From the NCBI GenBank assembly GCA_964057225.1, contig OZ059897.1, forward strand, positions 19,034,001 through 19,098,000: a DNA stretch of 64,000 bases, read 5' to 3'. This document shows, piece by piece, positions 11,398 to 24,920 of the stretch; the stretch's first letter is position 1, and every line of letters starts with the position of its first letter. The notes beneath the pieces are model-generated. The model was not told where the DNA came from. It was given only the letters and a program-made list of their open reading frames with translations, and ran no database searches. The position numbers and the translations under genes were made by a program. This DNA comes from Auanema rhodensis (Eukaryota > Nematoda > Chromadorea > Rhabditida > Rhabditidae).

Positions 11398-13152
11398 GAA
11401 ACGCTTAATACAAAAATTAGTTATGATCGTTTGAAAAATGATGCATTAGTGTATGTTGAGTTTCCATGTACACTCAACATTGCTTCCAAAAACATTTTGA
11501 CAAAAATTTTTTCGAAAAATTTCAAAATAATTTAGCAAAAAGTAGATGTTTTTAGATTCCTTTTTTCAAGGCAAAGACGATGGACAATGTTATTCAACGA
11601 AAAAATTATTTCTTCAGGGTGAAAATCGAGGATATAAGTGTGAACTTATATCAGTTGATATCTCGGTGCATTTTTAAGCTAGCGCAAATCTGATAACACA
11701 GATCGACGCAGCTTAAAAATCCGCATCGAATGCACTATACTACATTGAGAAACGCTTAATACAAAAATTAGTTATGATCGTTTGAAAAATGATGCATTAG
11801 TGTATGTTGAGTTTCCATGTACACTCAACATTGCTTCCAAAAACATTTTGACAAAAATTTTTTCGAAAAATTTCAAGATAATTTAGCAAAAAGTAGATGT
11901 TTTAAGATTCCATTTTTCAAAGCAAAGACGATGGACAATGTTATTCAACGAAAAAATTAATTCTTCAGGGTGAAAATCGAGGATATAAGTGTGAACTTAT
12001 ATCAGTTGATATCTCGGTGCATTTTTAAGCTAGCGCAAATCTGATAACACAGATCGACGCAGCTTAAAAATCCGCATCGAATGCACTATACTACATTGAG
12101 AAACGCTTAATACAAAAATTAGTTATGATCGTTTGAAAAATGATGCATTAGTGTATGTTGAGTTTCCATGTACACTCAACATTGCTTCCAAAAACATTTT
12201 GACAAAAATTTTTTCGAAAAATTTCAAAATAATTTAGCAAAAAGTAGATGTTTTTAGATTCCTTTTTTCAAGGCAAAGACGATGGACAATGTTATTCAAC
12301 GAAAAAATTATTTCTTCAGGGTGAAAATCGAGGATATAAGTGTGAACTTATATCAGTTGATATCTCGGTGCATTTTTAAGCTAGCGCAAATCTGATAACA
12401 CAGATCGACGCAGCTTAAAAATCCGCATCGAATGCACTATACTACATTGAGAAACGCGTGATACAAAAATTAGTTATGATCGTTTGAAAAATGATGCATT
12501 AGTGTATGTTGAGTTTCCATGTACACTCAACATTGCTTCCAAAAACATTTTGACAAAAATTTTTTCGAAAAATTTCAAAATAATTTAGCAAAAAGTAGAT
12601 GTTTTTAGATTCCTTTTTTCAAGGCAAAGACGATGGACAATGTTATTCAACGAAAAAATTATTTCTTCAGGGTGAAAATCGAGGATATAAGTGTGAACTT
12701 ATATCAGTTGATATCTCGGTGCATTTTTAAGCTAGCGCAAATCTGATAACACAGATCGACGCAGCTTAAAAATCCGCATCGAATGCACTATACTACATTG
12801 AGAAACGCGTGATACAAAAATTAGTTATGATCGTTTGAAAAATGATGCATTAGTGTATGTTGAGTTTCCATGTACACTCAACATTGCTTCCAAAAACATT
12901 TTGACAAAAATTTTTTCGAAAAATTTCAAAATAATTTAGCAAAAAGTAGATGTTTTTAGATTCCTTTTTTCAAGGCAAAGACGATGGACAATGTTATTCA
13001 ACGAAAAAATTATTTCTTCAGGGTGAAAATCGAGGATATAAGTGTGAACTTATATCAGTTGATATCTCGGTGCATTTTTAAGCTAGCGCAAATCTGATAA
13101 CACAGATCGACGCAGCTTAAAAATCCGCATCGAATGCACTATACTACATTGA
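9504..13152. repeat. 5-unit higher-order repeat (1755-bp period)
   Basis: Units 29-33 and 34-38 carry matching variants in the same order: G at 294 with A at 338 (units 29, 34), a standard unit with A at 26 (30, 35), then two units with the CGCGTGAT form at 169-176 (31-32, 36-37). Unit 33 (GAGAAACGCTTAAT at 164-177) and unit 38 (GAAAAACGCTTGAT) differ, which ends the match. The tract overlaps the end of the 4.35-kb copy B, so successive exchanges used different register shifts. Confidence 0.75.
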
Positions 13153-16146
13153 AAAACGCTTGATACAAAAATTAGTTATGATCGTTTGAAAAATGATGCA
13201 TTAGTGTATGTTGAGTTTCCATGTACACTCAACATTGCTTCCAAAAACATTTTGACAAAAATTTTTTCGAAAAATTTCAAAATAATTTAGCAAAAAGTAG
13301 ATGTTTTTAGATTCCTTTTTTCAAGGCAAAGACGATGGACAATGTTATTCAACGAAAAAATTATTTCTTCAGGGTGAAAATCGAGGATATAAGTGTGAAC
13401 TTATATCAGTTGATATCTCGGTGCATTTTTAAGCTAGCGCAAATCTGATAACACAGATCGACGCAGCTTAAAAATCCGCATCGAATGCACTATACTACAT
13501 TGAAAAACGCTTGATACAAAAATTAGTTATGATCGTTTGAAAAATGATGCATTAGTGTATGTTGAGTTTCCATGTACACTCAACATTGCTTCCAAAAACA
13601 TTTCGACAAAAATTTTTTCGAAAAATTTCAAAATAATTTAGCAAAAAGTAGATGTTTTTAGATTCCATTTTTCAAGGCAAAGACGATAGACAATGTTATT
13701 CAACGAAAAAATTAATTCTTCAGGGTGAAAATCGAGGATATAAGTGTGAACTTATATCAGTTGATATCTCGGTGCATTTTTAAGCTAGCGCAAATCTGAT
13801 AACACAGATCGACGCAGCTTAAAAATCCGCATCGAATGCACTATACTACATTGAGAAACGCGTGATACAAAAATTAGTTATGATCGTTTGAAAAATGATG
13901 CATTAGTGTATGTTGAGTTTCCATGTACACTCAACATTGCTTCCAAAAACATTTTGACAAAAATTTTTTCGAAAAATTTCAAAATAATTTAGCAAAAAGT
14001 AGATGTTTTTAGATTCCTTTTTTCAAGGCAAAGACGATGGACAATGTTATTCAACGAAAAAATTATTTCTTCAGGGTGAAAATCGAGGATATAAGTGTGA
14101 ACTTATATCAGTTGATATCTCGGTGCATTTTTAAGCTAGCGCAAATCTGATAACACAGATCGACGCAGCTTAAAAATCCGCATCGAATGCACTATACTAC
14201 ATTGAGAAACGCGTGATACAAAAATTAGTTATGATCGTTTGAAAAATGATGCATTAGTGTATGTTGAGTTTCCATGTACACTCAACATTGCTTCCAAAAA
14301 CATTTTGACAAAAATTTTTTCGAAAAATTTCAAGATAATTTAGCAAAAAGTAGATGTTTTAAGATTCCATTTTTCAAAGCAAAGACGATGGACAATGTTA
14401 TTCAACGAAAAAATTAATTCTTCAGGGTGAAAATCGAGGATATAAGTGTGAACTTATATCAGTTGATATCTCGGTGCATTTTTAAGCTAGCGCAAATCTG
14501 ATAACACAGATCGACGCAGCTTAAAAATCCGCATCGAATGCACTATACTACATTGAGAAACGCTTAATACAAAAATTAGTTATGATCGTTTGAAAAATGA
14601 TGCATTAGTGTATGTTGAGTTTCCATGTACACTCAACATTGCTTCCAAAAACATTTTGACAAAAATTTTTTCGAAAAATTTCAAAATAATTTAGCAAAAA
14701 GTAGATGTTTTTAGATTCCTTTTTTCAAGGCAAAGACGATGGACAATGTTATTCAACGAAAAAATTATTTCTTCAGGGTGAAAATCGAGGATATAAGTGT
14801 GAACTTATATCAGTTGATATCTCGGTGCATTTTTAAGCTAGCGCAAATCTGATAACACAGATCGACGCAGCTTAAAAATCCGCATCGAATGCACTATACT
14901 ACATTGAGAAACGCGTGATACAAAAATTAGTTATGATCGTTTGAAAAATGATGCATTAGTGTATGTTGAGTTTCCATGTACACTCAACATTGCTTCCAAA
15001 AACATTTTGACAAAAATTTTTTCGAAAAATTTCAAAATAATTTAGCAAAAAGTAGATGTTTTTAGATTCCTTTTTTCAAGGCAAAGACGATGGACAATGT
15101 TATTCAACGAAAAAATTATTTCTTCAGGGTGAAAATCGAGGATATAAGTGTGAACTTATATCAGTTGATATCTCGGTGCATTTTTAAGCTAGCGCAAATC
15201 TGATAACACAGATCGACGCAGCTTAAAAATCCGCATCGAATGCACTATACTACATTGAGAAACGCGTGATACAAAAATTAGTTATGATCGTTTGAAAAAT
15301 GATGCATTAGTGTATGTTGAGTTTCCATGTACACTCAACATTGCTTCCAAAAACATTTTGACAAAAATTTTTTCGAAAAATTTCAAAATAATTTAGCAAA
15401 AAGTAGATGTTTTTAGATTCCTTTTTTCAAGGCAAAGACGATGGACAATGTTATTCAACGAAAAAATTATTTCTTCAGGGTGAAAATCGAGGATATAAGT
15501 GTGAACTTATATCAATTGATATCTCGGTGCATTTTTAAGCTAGCGCAAATCTGATAACACAGATCGACGCAGCTTAAAAATCCGCATCGAATGCACTATA
15601 CTACATTGAAAAACGCTTGATACAAAAATTAGTTATGATCGTTTGAAAAATGATGCATTAGTGTATGTTGAGTTTCCATGTACACTCAACATTGCTTCCA
15701 AAAACATTTCGACAAAAATTTTTTCGAAAAATTTCAAAATAATTTAGCAAAAAGTAGATGTTTTTAGATTCCATTTTTCAAGGCAAAGACGATAGACAAT
15801 GTTATTCAACGAAAAAATTAATTCTTCAGGGTGAAAATCGAGGATATAAGTGTGAACTTATATCAGTTGATATCTCGGTGCATTTTTAAGCTAGCGCAAA
15901 TCTGATAACACAGATCGACGCAGCTTAAAAATCCGCATCGAATGCACTATACTACATTGAGAAACGCTTAATACAAAAATTAGTTATGATCGTTTGAAAA
16001 ATGATGCATTAGTGTATGTTGAGTTTCCATGTACACTCAACATTGCTTCCAAAAACATTTTGACAAAAATTTTTTCGAAAAATTTCAAAATAATTTAGCA
16101 AAAAGTAGATGTTTTTAGATTCCTTTTTTCAAGGCAAAAACGATGG
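13153..16146. repeat. Irregular satellite stretch (units 39-46)
   Basis: These units mix the CGCGTGAT, CGCTTGAT and CGCTTAAT forms of positions 169-176. Units 41-44 echo units 34-37 seven monomers earlier, except that unit 41 has a CGCGTGAT segment not present in unit 34. Units 39 and 45 share C at 266 with A at 350. Unit 45 has a private A near 15514, turning CAGTTGATATC into CAATTGATATC. No gene or foreign sequence is present. Confidence 0.8.
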
Positions 16147-19100
16147 ACAATGTTATTCAACGAAAAAATTATTTCTTCAGGGTGAAAATCGAGGATATAA
16201 GTGTGAACTTATATCAGTTGATATCTCGGTGCATTTTTAAGCTAGCGCAAATCTGATAACACAGATCGACGCAGCTTAAAAATCCGGATCGAATGCACTA
16301 TACTACATTAAGAAACACTTGATACAAAAATTAGTTATGATCGTTTGAAAAATGATGCATTAGTGTATGTTGAGTTTCCATGTACACTCAACATTGCTTC
16401 CAAAAACATTTTGACAAAAATTTTTTCGAAAAATTTCAAAATAATTTAGCAAAAAGTAGATGTTTTAAGATTCCATTTTTCAAGGCAAAGACGATGGACA
16501 ATGTTATTCAACGAAAAAATCAATTCTTCAGGGTGAAAATCGAGGATATAAGTGTGAACTTATATCAGTTGATATCTCGGTGCATTTTTAAGCTAGCGCA
16601 AATCTGATAACACAGATCGACGCAGCTTAAAAATCCGCATCGAATGCACTATACTACATTGAGAAACGCTTAATACAAAAATTAGTTATGATCGTTTGAA
16701 AAATGATGCATTAGTGTATGTTGAGTTTCCATGTACACTCAACATTGCTTCCAAAAACATTTTGACAAAAATTTTTTCGAAAAATTTCAAAATAATTTAG
16801 CAAAAAGTAGATGTTTTTAGATTCCTTTTTTCAAGGCAAAAACGATGGACAATGTTATTCAACGAAAAAATTATTTCTTCAGGGTGAAAATCGAGGATAT
16901 AAGTGTGAACTTATATCAGTTGATATCTCGGTGCATTTTTAAGCTAGCGCAAATCTGATAACACAGATCGACGCAGCTTAAAAATCCGGATCGAATGCAC
17001 TATACTACATTAAGAAACACTTGATACAAAAATTAGTTATGATCGTTTGAAAAATGATGCATTAGTGTATGTTGAGTTTCCATGTACACTCAACATTGCT
17101 TCCAAAAACATTTTGACAAAAATTTTTTCGAAAAATTTCAAAATAATTTAGCAAAAAGTAGATGTTTTAAGATTCCATTTTTCAAGGCAAAGACGATGGA
17201 CAATGTTATTCAACGAAAAAATCAATTCTTCAGGGTGAAAATCGAGGATATAAGTGTGAACTTATATCAGTTGATATCTCGGTGCATTTTTAAGCTAGCG
17301 CAAATCTGATAACACAGATCGACGCAGCTTAAAAATCCGGATCGAATGCACTATACTACATTAAAAAACACTTGATACAAAAATTAGTTATGATCGTTTG
17401 AAAAATGATGCATTAGTGTATGTTGAGTTTCCATGTACACTCAACATTGCTTCCAAAAACATTTTGACAAAAATTTTTTCGAAAAATTTCAAAATAATTT
17501 AGCAAAAAGTAGATGTTTTAAGATTCCATTTTTCAAGGCAAAGACGATGGACAATGTTATTCAACGAAAAAATCAATTCTTCAGGGTGAAAATCGAGGAT
17601 ATAAGTGTGAACTTATATCAGTTGATATCTCGGTGCATTTTTAAGCTAGCGCAAATCTGATAACACAGATCGACGCAGCTTAAAAATCCGCATCGAATGC
17701 ACTATACTACATTGAGAAACGCTTAATACAAAAATTAGTTATGATCGTTTGAAAAATGATGCATTAGTGTATGTTGAGTTTCCATGTACACTCAACATTG
17801 CTTCCAAAAACATTTTGACAAAAATTTTTTCGAAAAATTTCAAAATAATTTAGCAAAAAGTAGATGTTTTAAGATTCCATTTTTCAAGGCAAAGACGATG
17901 GACAATGTTATTCAACGAAAAAATTAATTCTTCAGGGTGAAAATCGAGGATATAAGTGTGAACTTATATCAGTTGATATCTCGGTGCATTTTTAAGCTAG
18001 CGCAAATCTGATAACACAGATCGACGCAGCTTAAAAATCCGCATCGAATGCACTATACTACATTGAGAAACGCGTGATACAAAAATTAGTTATGATCGTT
18101 TGAAAAATGATGCATTAGTGTATGTTGAGTTTCCATGTACACTCAACATTGCTTCCAAAAACATTTTGACAAAAATTTTTTCGAAAAATTTCAAAATAAT
18201 TTAGCAAAAAGTAGATGTTTTTAGATTCCTATTTTCAAGGCAAAGACGATGGACAATGTTATTCAACGAAAAAATTATTTCTTCAGGGTGAAAATCGAGG
18301 ATATAAGTGTGAACTTATATCAGTTGATATCTCGGTGCATTTTTAAGCTAGCGCAAATCTGATAACACAGATCGACGCAGCTTAAAAATCCGCATCGAAT
18401 GCACTATACTACATTGAAAAACGCTTGATACAAAAATTAGTTATGATCGTTTGAAAAATGATGCATTAGTGTATGTTGAGTTTCCATGTACACTCAACAT
18501 TGCTTCCAAAAACATTTTGACAAAAATTTTTTCGAAAAATTTCAAAATAATTTAGCAAAAAGTAGATGTTTTTAGATTCCTTTTTTCAAGGCAAAGACGA
18601 TGGACAATGTTATTCAACGAAAAAATTATTTCTTCAGGGTGAAAATCGAGGATATAAGTGTGAACTTATATCAGTTGATATCTCGGTGCATTTTTAAGCT
18701 AGCGCAAATCTGATAACACAGATCGACGCAGCTTAAAAATCCGCATCGAATGCACTATACTACATTGAAAAACGCTTGATACAAAAATTAGTTATGATCG
18801 TTTGAAAAATGATGCATTAGTGTATGTTGAGTTTCCATGTACACTCAACATTGCTTCCAAAAACATTTCGACAAAAATTTTTTCGAAAAATTTCAAAATA
18901 ATTTAGCAAAAAGTAGATGTTTTTAGATTCCATTTCTCAAGGCAAAGACGATAGACAATGTTATTCAACGAAAAAATTAATTCTTCAGGGTGAAAATCGA
19001 GGATATAAGTGTGAACTTATATCAGTTGATATCTCGGTGCATTTTTAAGCTAGCGCAAATCTGATAACACAGATCGACGCAGCTTAAAAATCCGGATCGA

Positions 19101-22100
19101 ATGCACTATACTACATTAAGAAACACTTGATACAAAAATTAGTTATGATCGTTTGAAAAATGATGCATTAGTGTATGTTGAGTTTCCATGTACACTCAAC
19201 ATTGCTTCCAAAAACATTTTGACAAAAATTTTTTCGAAAAATTTCGAAATAATTTAGAAAAAGTAGATGTTTTAAGATTCCATTTTTCAAGGCAAAGACG
19301 ATGGACAATGTTATTCAACGAAAAAATCAATTCTTCAGGGTGAAAATCGAGGATATAAGTGTGAACTTATATCAGTTGATATCTCGGTGCATTTTTAAGC
19401 TAGCGCAAATCTGATAACACAGATCGACGCAGCTTAAAAATCCGCATCGAATGCACTATACTACATTGAGAAACGCTTAATACAAAAATTAGTTATGATC
19501 GTTTGAAAAATGATGCATTAGTGTATGTTGAGTTTCCATGTACACTCAACATTGCTTCCAAAAACATTTTGACAAAAATTTTTTCGAAAAATTTCAAAAT
19601 AATTTAGCAAAAAGTAGATGTTTTAAGATTCCATTTTTCAAGGCAAAGACGATGGACAATGTTATTCAACGAAAAAATTAATTCTTCAGGGTGAAAATCG
19701 AGGATATAAGTGTGAACTTATATTAGTTGATATCTCGGTGCATTTTTAAGCTAGCGCAAATCTGATAACACAGATCGACGCAGCTTAAAAATCCGCATCG
19801 AATGCACTATACTACATTGAGAAACGCGTGATACAAAAATTAGTTATGATCGTTTGAAAAATGATGCATTAGTGTATGTTGAGTTTCCATGTACACTCAA
19901 CATTGCTTCCAAAAACATTTTGACAAAAATTTTTTCGAAAAATTTCAAAATAATTTAGCAAAAAGTAGATGTTTTTAGATTCCTATTTTCAAGGCAAAGA
20001 CGATGGACAATGTTATTCAACGAAAAAATTATTTCTTCAGGGTGAAAATCGAGGATATAAGTGTGAACTTATATCAGTTGATATCTCGGTGCATTTTTAA
20101 GCTAGCGCAAATCTGATAACACAGATCGACGCAGCTTAAAAATCCGCATCGAATGCACTATACTACATTGAAAAACGCTTGATACAAAAATTAGTTATGA
20201 TCGTTTGAAAAATGATGCATTAGTGTATGTTGAGTTTCCATGTACACTCAACATTGCTTCCAAAAACATTTTGACAAAAATTTTTTCGAAAAATTTCAAA
20301 ATAATTTAGCAAAAAGTAGATGTTTTTAGATTCCATTTCTCAAGGCAAAGACGATAGACAATGTTATTCAACGAAAAAATTAATTCTTCAGGGTGAAAAT
20401 CGAGGATATAAGTGTGAACTTATATCAGTTGATATCTCGGTGCATTTTTAAGCTAGCGCAAATCTGATAACACAGATCGACGCAGCTTAAAAATCCGCAT
20501 CGAATGCACTATACTACATTGAGAAACGCTTAATACAAAAATTAGTTATGATCGTTTGAAAAATGATGCATTAGTGTATGTTGAGTTTCCATGTACACTC
20601 AACATTGCTTCCAAAAACATTTTGACAAAAATTTTTTCGAAAAATTTCAAAATAATTTAGCAAAAAGTAGATGTTTTTAAATTCCTTTTTTCAAGGCAAA
20701 AACGATGGACAATGTTATTCAACGAAAAAATTATTTCTTCAGGGTGAAAATCGAGGATATAAGTGTGAACTTATATCAGTTGATATCTCGGTGCATTTTT
20801 AAGCTAGCGCAAATCTGATAACACAGATCGACGCAGCTTAAAAATCCGGATCGAATGCACTATACTACATTAAGAAACACTTGATACAAAAATTAGTTAT
20901 GATCGTTTGAAAAATGATGCATTAGTGTATGTTGAGTTTCCATGTACACTCAACATTGCTTCCAAAAACATTTTGACAAAAATTTTTTCGAAAAATTTCA
21001 AAATAATTTAGCAAAAAGTAGATGTTTTTAGATTCCATTTCTCAAGGCAAAGACGATAGACAATGTTATTCAACGAAAAAATTAATTCTTCAGGGTGAAA
21101 ATCGAGGATATAAGTGTGAACTTATATCAGTTGATATCTCAGTGCATTTTTAAGCTAGCGCAAATCTGATAACACAGATCGACGCAGCTTAAAAATCCGC
21201 ATCGAATGCACTATACTACATTGAGAAACGCTTAATACAAAAATTAGTTATGATCGTTTGAAAAATGATGCATTAGTGTATGTTGAGTTTCCATGTACAC
21301 TCAACATTGCTTCCAAAAACATTTTGACAAAAATTTTTTCGAAAAATTTCAAAATAATTTAGCAAAAAGTAGATGTTTTTAGATTCCTTTTTTCAAGGCA
21401 AAAACGATGGACAATGTTATTCAACGAAAAAATTATTTCTTCAGGGTGAAAATCGAGGATATAAGTGTGAACTTATATCAGTTGATATCTCGGTGCATTT
21501 TTAAGCTAGCGCAAATCTGATAACACAGATCGACGCAGCTTAAAAATCCGGATCGAATGCACTATACTACATTAAGAAACACTTGATACAAAAATTAGTT
21601 ATGATCGTTTGAAAAATGATGCATTAGTGTATGTTGAGTTTCCATGTACACTCAACATTGCTTCCAAAAACATTTTGACAAAAATTTTTTCGAAAAATTT
21701 CAAAATAATTTAGCAAAAAGTAGATGTTTTTAAATTCCTTTTTTCAAGGCAAAAACGATGGACAATGTTATTCAACGAAAAAATTATTTCTTCAGGGTGA
21801 AAATCGAGGATATAAGTGTGAACTTATATCAGTTGATATCTCGGTGCATTTTTAAGCTAGCGCAAATCTGATAACACAGATCGACGCAGCTTAAAAATCC
21901 GGATCGAATGCACTATACTACATTAAGAAACACTTGATACAAAAATTAGTTATGATCGTTTGAAAAATGATGCATTAGTGTATGTTGAGTTTCCATGTAC
22001 ACTCAACATTGCTTCCAAAAACATTTTGACAAAAATTTTTTCGAAAAATTTCAAAATAATTTAGCAAAAAGTAGATGTTTTTAGATTCCATTTCTCAAGG

Positions 22101-24920
22101 CAAAGACGATAGACAATGTTATTCAACGAAAAAATTAATTCTTCAGGGTGAAAATCGAGGATATAAGTGTGAACTTATATCAGTTGATATCTCAGTGCAT
22201 TTTTAAGCTAGCGCAAATCTGATAACACAGATCGACGCTGCTTAAAAATCCGCATCGAATGCACTATACTACATTGAGAAACGCTTAATACAAAAATTAG
22301 TTATGATCGTTTGAAAAATGATGCATTAGTGTATGTTGAGTTTCCATGTACACTCAACATTGCTTCCAAAAACATTTTGACAAAAATTTTTTCGAAAAAT
22401 TTCAAAATAATTTAGCAAAAAGTAGATGTTTTTAGATTCCTTTTTTCAAGGCAAAAACGATGGACAATGTTATTCAACGAAAAAATTATTTCTTCAGGGT
22501 GAAAATCGAGGATATAAGTGTGAACTTATATCAGTTGATATCTCGGTGCATTTTTAAGCTAGCGCAAATCTGATAACACAGATCGACGCAGCTTAAAAAT
22601 CCGGATCGAATGCACTATACTACATTAAGAAACACTTGATACAAAAATTAGTTATGATCGTTTGAAAAATGATGCATTAGTGTATGTTGAGTTTCCATGT
22701 ACACTCAACATTGCTTCCAAAAACATTTTGACAAAAATTTTTTCGAAAAATTTCAAAATAATTTAGCAAAAAGTAGATGTTTTAAGATTCCATTTTTCAA
22801 GGCAAAGACGATGGACAATGTTATTCAACGAAAAAATTAATTCTTCAGGGTGAAAATCGAGGATATAAGTGTGAACTTATATCAGTTGATATCTCGGTGC
22901 ATTTTTAAGCTAGCGCAAATCTGATAACACAGATCGACGCAGCTTAAAAATCCGCATCGAATGCACTATACTACATTGAGAAACGCTCAATACAAAAATT
23001 AGTTATGATCGTTTGAAAAATGATGCATTAGTGTATGTTGAGTTTCCATGTACACTCAACATTGCTTCCAAAAACATTTTGACAAAAATTTTTTCGAAAA
23101 ATTTCAAAATAATTTAGCAAAAAGTAGATGTTTTTAGATTCCTTTTTTCAAGGCAAAGACGATGGACAATGTTATTCAACGAAAAAATTATTTCTTCAGG
23201 GTGAAAATCGAGGATATAAGTGTGAACTTATATCAGTTGATATCTCGGTGCATTTTTAAGCTAGCGCAAATCTGATAACACAGATCGACGCAGCTTAAAA
23301 ATCCGGATCGAATGCACTGTACTACATTAAGAAACGCTTAATACAAAAATTAGTTATGATCGTTTGAAAAATGATGCATTAGTGTATGTTGAGTTTCCAT
23401 GTACACTCAACATTGCTTCCAAAAACATTTCGACAAAAATTTTTTCGAAAAATTTCAAAATAATTTAGCAAAAAGTAGATGTTTTTAGATTCCATTTCTC
23501 AAGGCAAAGACGATAGACAATGTTATTCAACGAAAAAATTAATTCTTCAGGGTGAAAATCGAGGATATAAGTGTGAACTTATATCAGTTGATATCTCGGT
23601 GCATTTTTAAGCTAGCGCAAATCTGATAACACAGATCGACGCAGCTTAAAAATCCGCATCGAATGCACTATACTACATTGAGAAACGCTTAATACAAAAA
23701 TTAGTTATGATCGTTTGAAAAATGATGCATTAGTGTATGTTGAGTTTCCATGTACACTCAACATTGCTTCCAAAAACATTTTGACAAAAATTTTTTCGAA
23801 AAATTTCAAAATAATTTAGCAAAAAGTAGATGTTTTTAGATTCCTTTTTTCAAGGCAAAAACGATGGACAATGTTATTCAACGAAAAAATTATTTCTTCA
23901 GGGTGAAAATCGAGGATATAAGTGTGAACTTATATCAGTTGATATCTCGGTGCATTTTTAAGCTAGCGCAAATCTGATAACACAGATCGACGCAGCTTAA
24001 AAATCCGGATCGAATGCACTATACTACATTAAGAAACACTTGATACAAAAATTAGTTATGATCGTTTGAAAAATGATGCATTAGTGTATGTTGAGTTTCC
24101 ATGTACACTCAACATTGCTTCCAAAAACATTTTGACAAAAATTTTTTCGAAAAATTTCAAAATAATTTAGCAAAAAGTAGATGTTTTTAGATTCCATTTC
24201 TCAAGGCAAAGACGATAGACAATGTTATTCAACGAAAAAATTAATTCTTCAGGGTGAAAATCGAGGATATAAGTGTGAACTTATATCAGTTGATATCTCA
24301 GTGCATTTTTAAGCTAGCGCAAATCTGATAACACAGATCGACGCAGCTTAAAAATCCGCATCGAATGCACTATACTACATTGAGAAACGCTTAATACAAA
24401 AATTAGTTATGATCGTTTGAAAAATGATGCATTAGTGTATGTTGAGTTTCCATGTACACTCAACATTGCTTCCAAAAACATTTTGACAAAAATTTTTTCG
24501 AAAAATTTCAAAATAATTTAGCAAAAAGTAGATGTTTTTAGATTCCTTTTTTCAAGGCAAAAACGATGGACAATGTTATTCAACGAAAAAATTATTTCTT
24601 CAGGGTGAAAATCGAGGATATAAGTGTGAACTTATATCAGTTGATATCTCGGTGCATTTTTAAGCTAGCGCAAATCTGATAACACAGATCGACGCAGCTT
24701 AAAAATCCGGATCGAATGCACTATACTACATTAAGAAACACTTGATACAAAAATTAGTTATGATCGTTTGAAAAATGATGCATTAGTGTATGTTGAGTTT
24801 CCATGTACACTCAACATTGCTTCCAAAAACATTTTGACAAAAATTTTTTCGAAAAATTTCAAAATAATTTAGCAAAAAGTAGATGTTTTAAGATTCCATT
24901 TTTCAAGACAAAGACGATGG
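16147..24920. repeat. Satellite stretch enriched in the GGATCG monomer class (units 47-71)
   Basis: Here units with G at 141 (CCGGATCG) and the ATTAAGAAACACTTGAT form of 161-177 alternate with units of the CCGCATCG class. Units 63-66 and 69-72 match in order, which suggests a 6-unit (2106-bp) period locally. The rare A at unit position 82 (CTCAGTGC) marks units 61, 64 and 70. Units 50 and 67 are chimeras of two classes. Unit 55 carries the only indel I found. No gene or foreign sequence is present. Confidence 0.8.
18955..19304. repeat. 350-bp monomer with a one-base deletion (unit 55)
   Basis: The usual string TTTAGCAAAAAGTAG reads TTTAGAAAAAGTAG here, with a C lost after 19257. A nearby substitution gives TTTCGAAATAAT instead of TTTCAAAATAAT (19246). 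This is the only length change I found among about 182 units, and it shifts the phase of everything downstream by one base. Confidence 0.93.
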
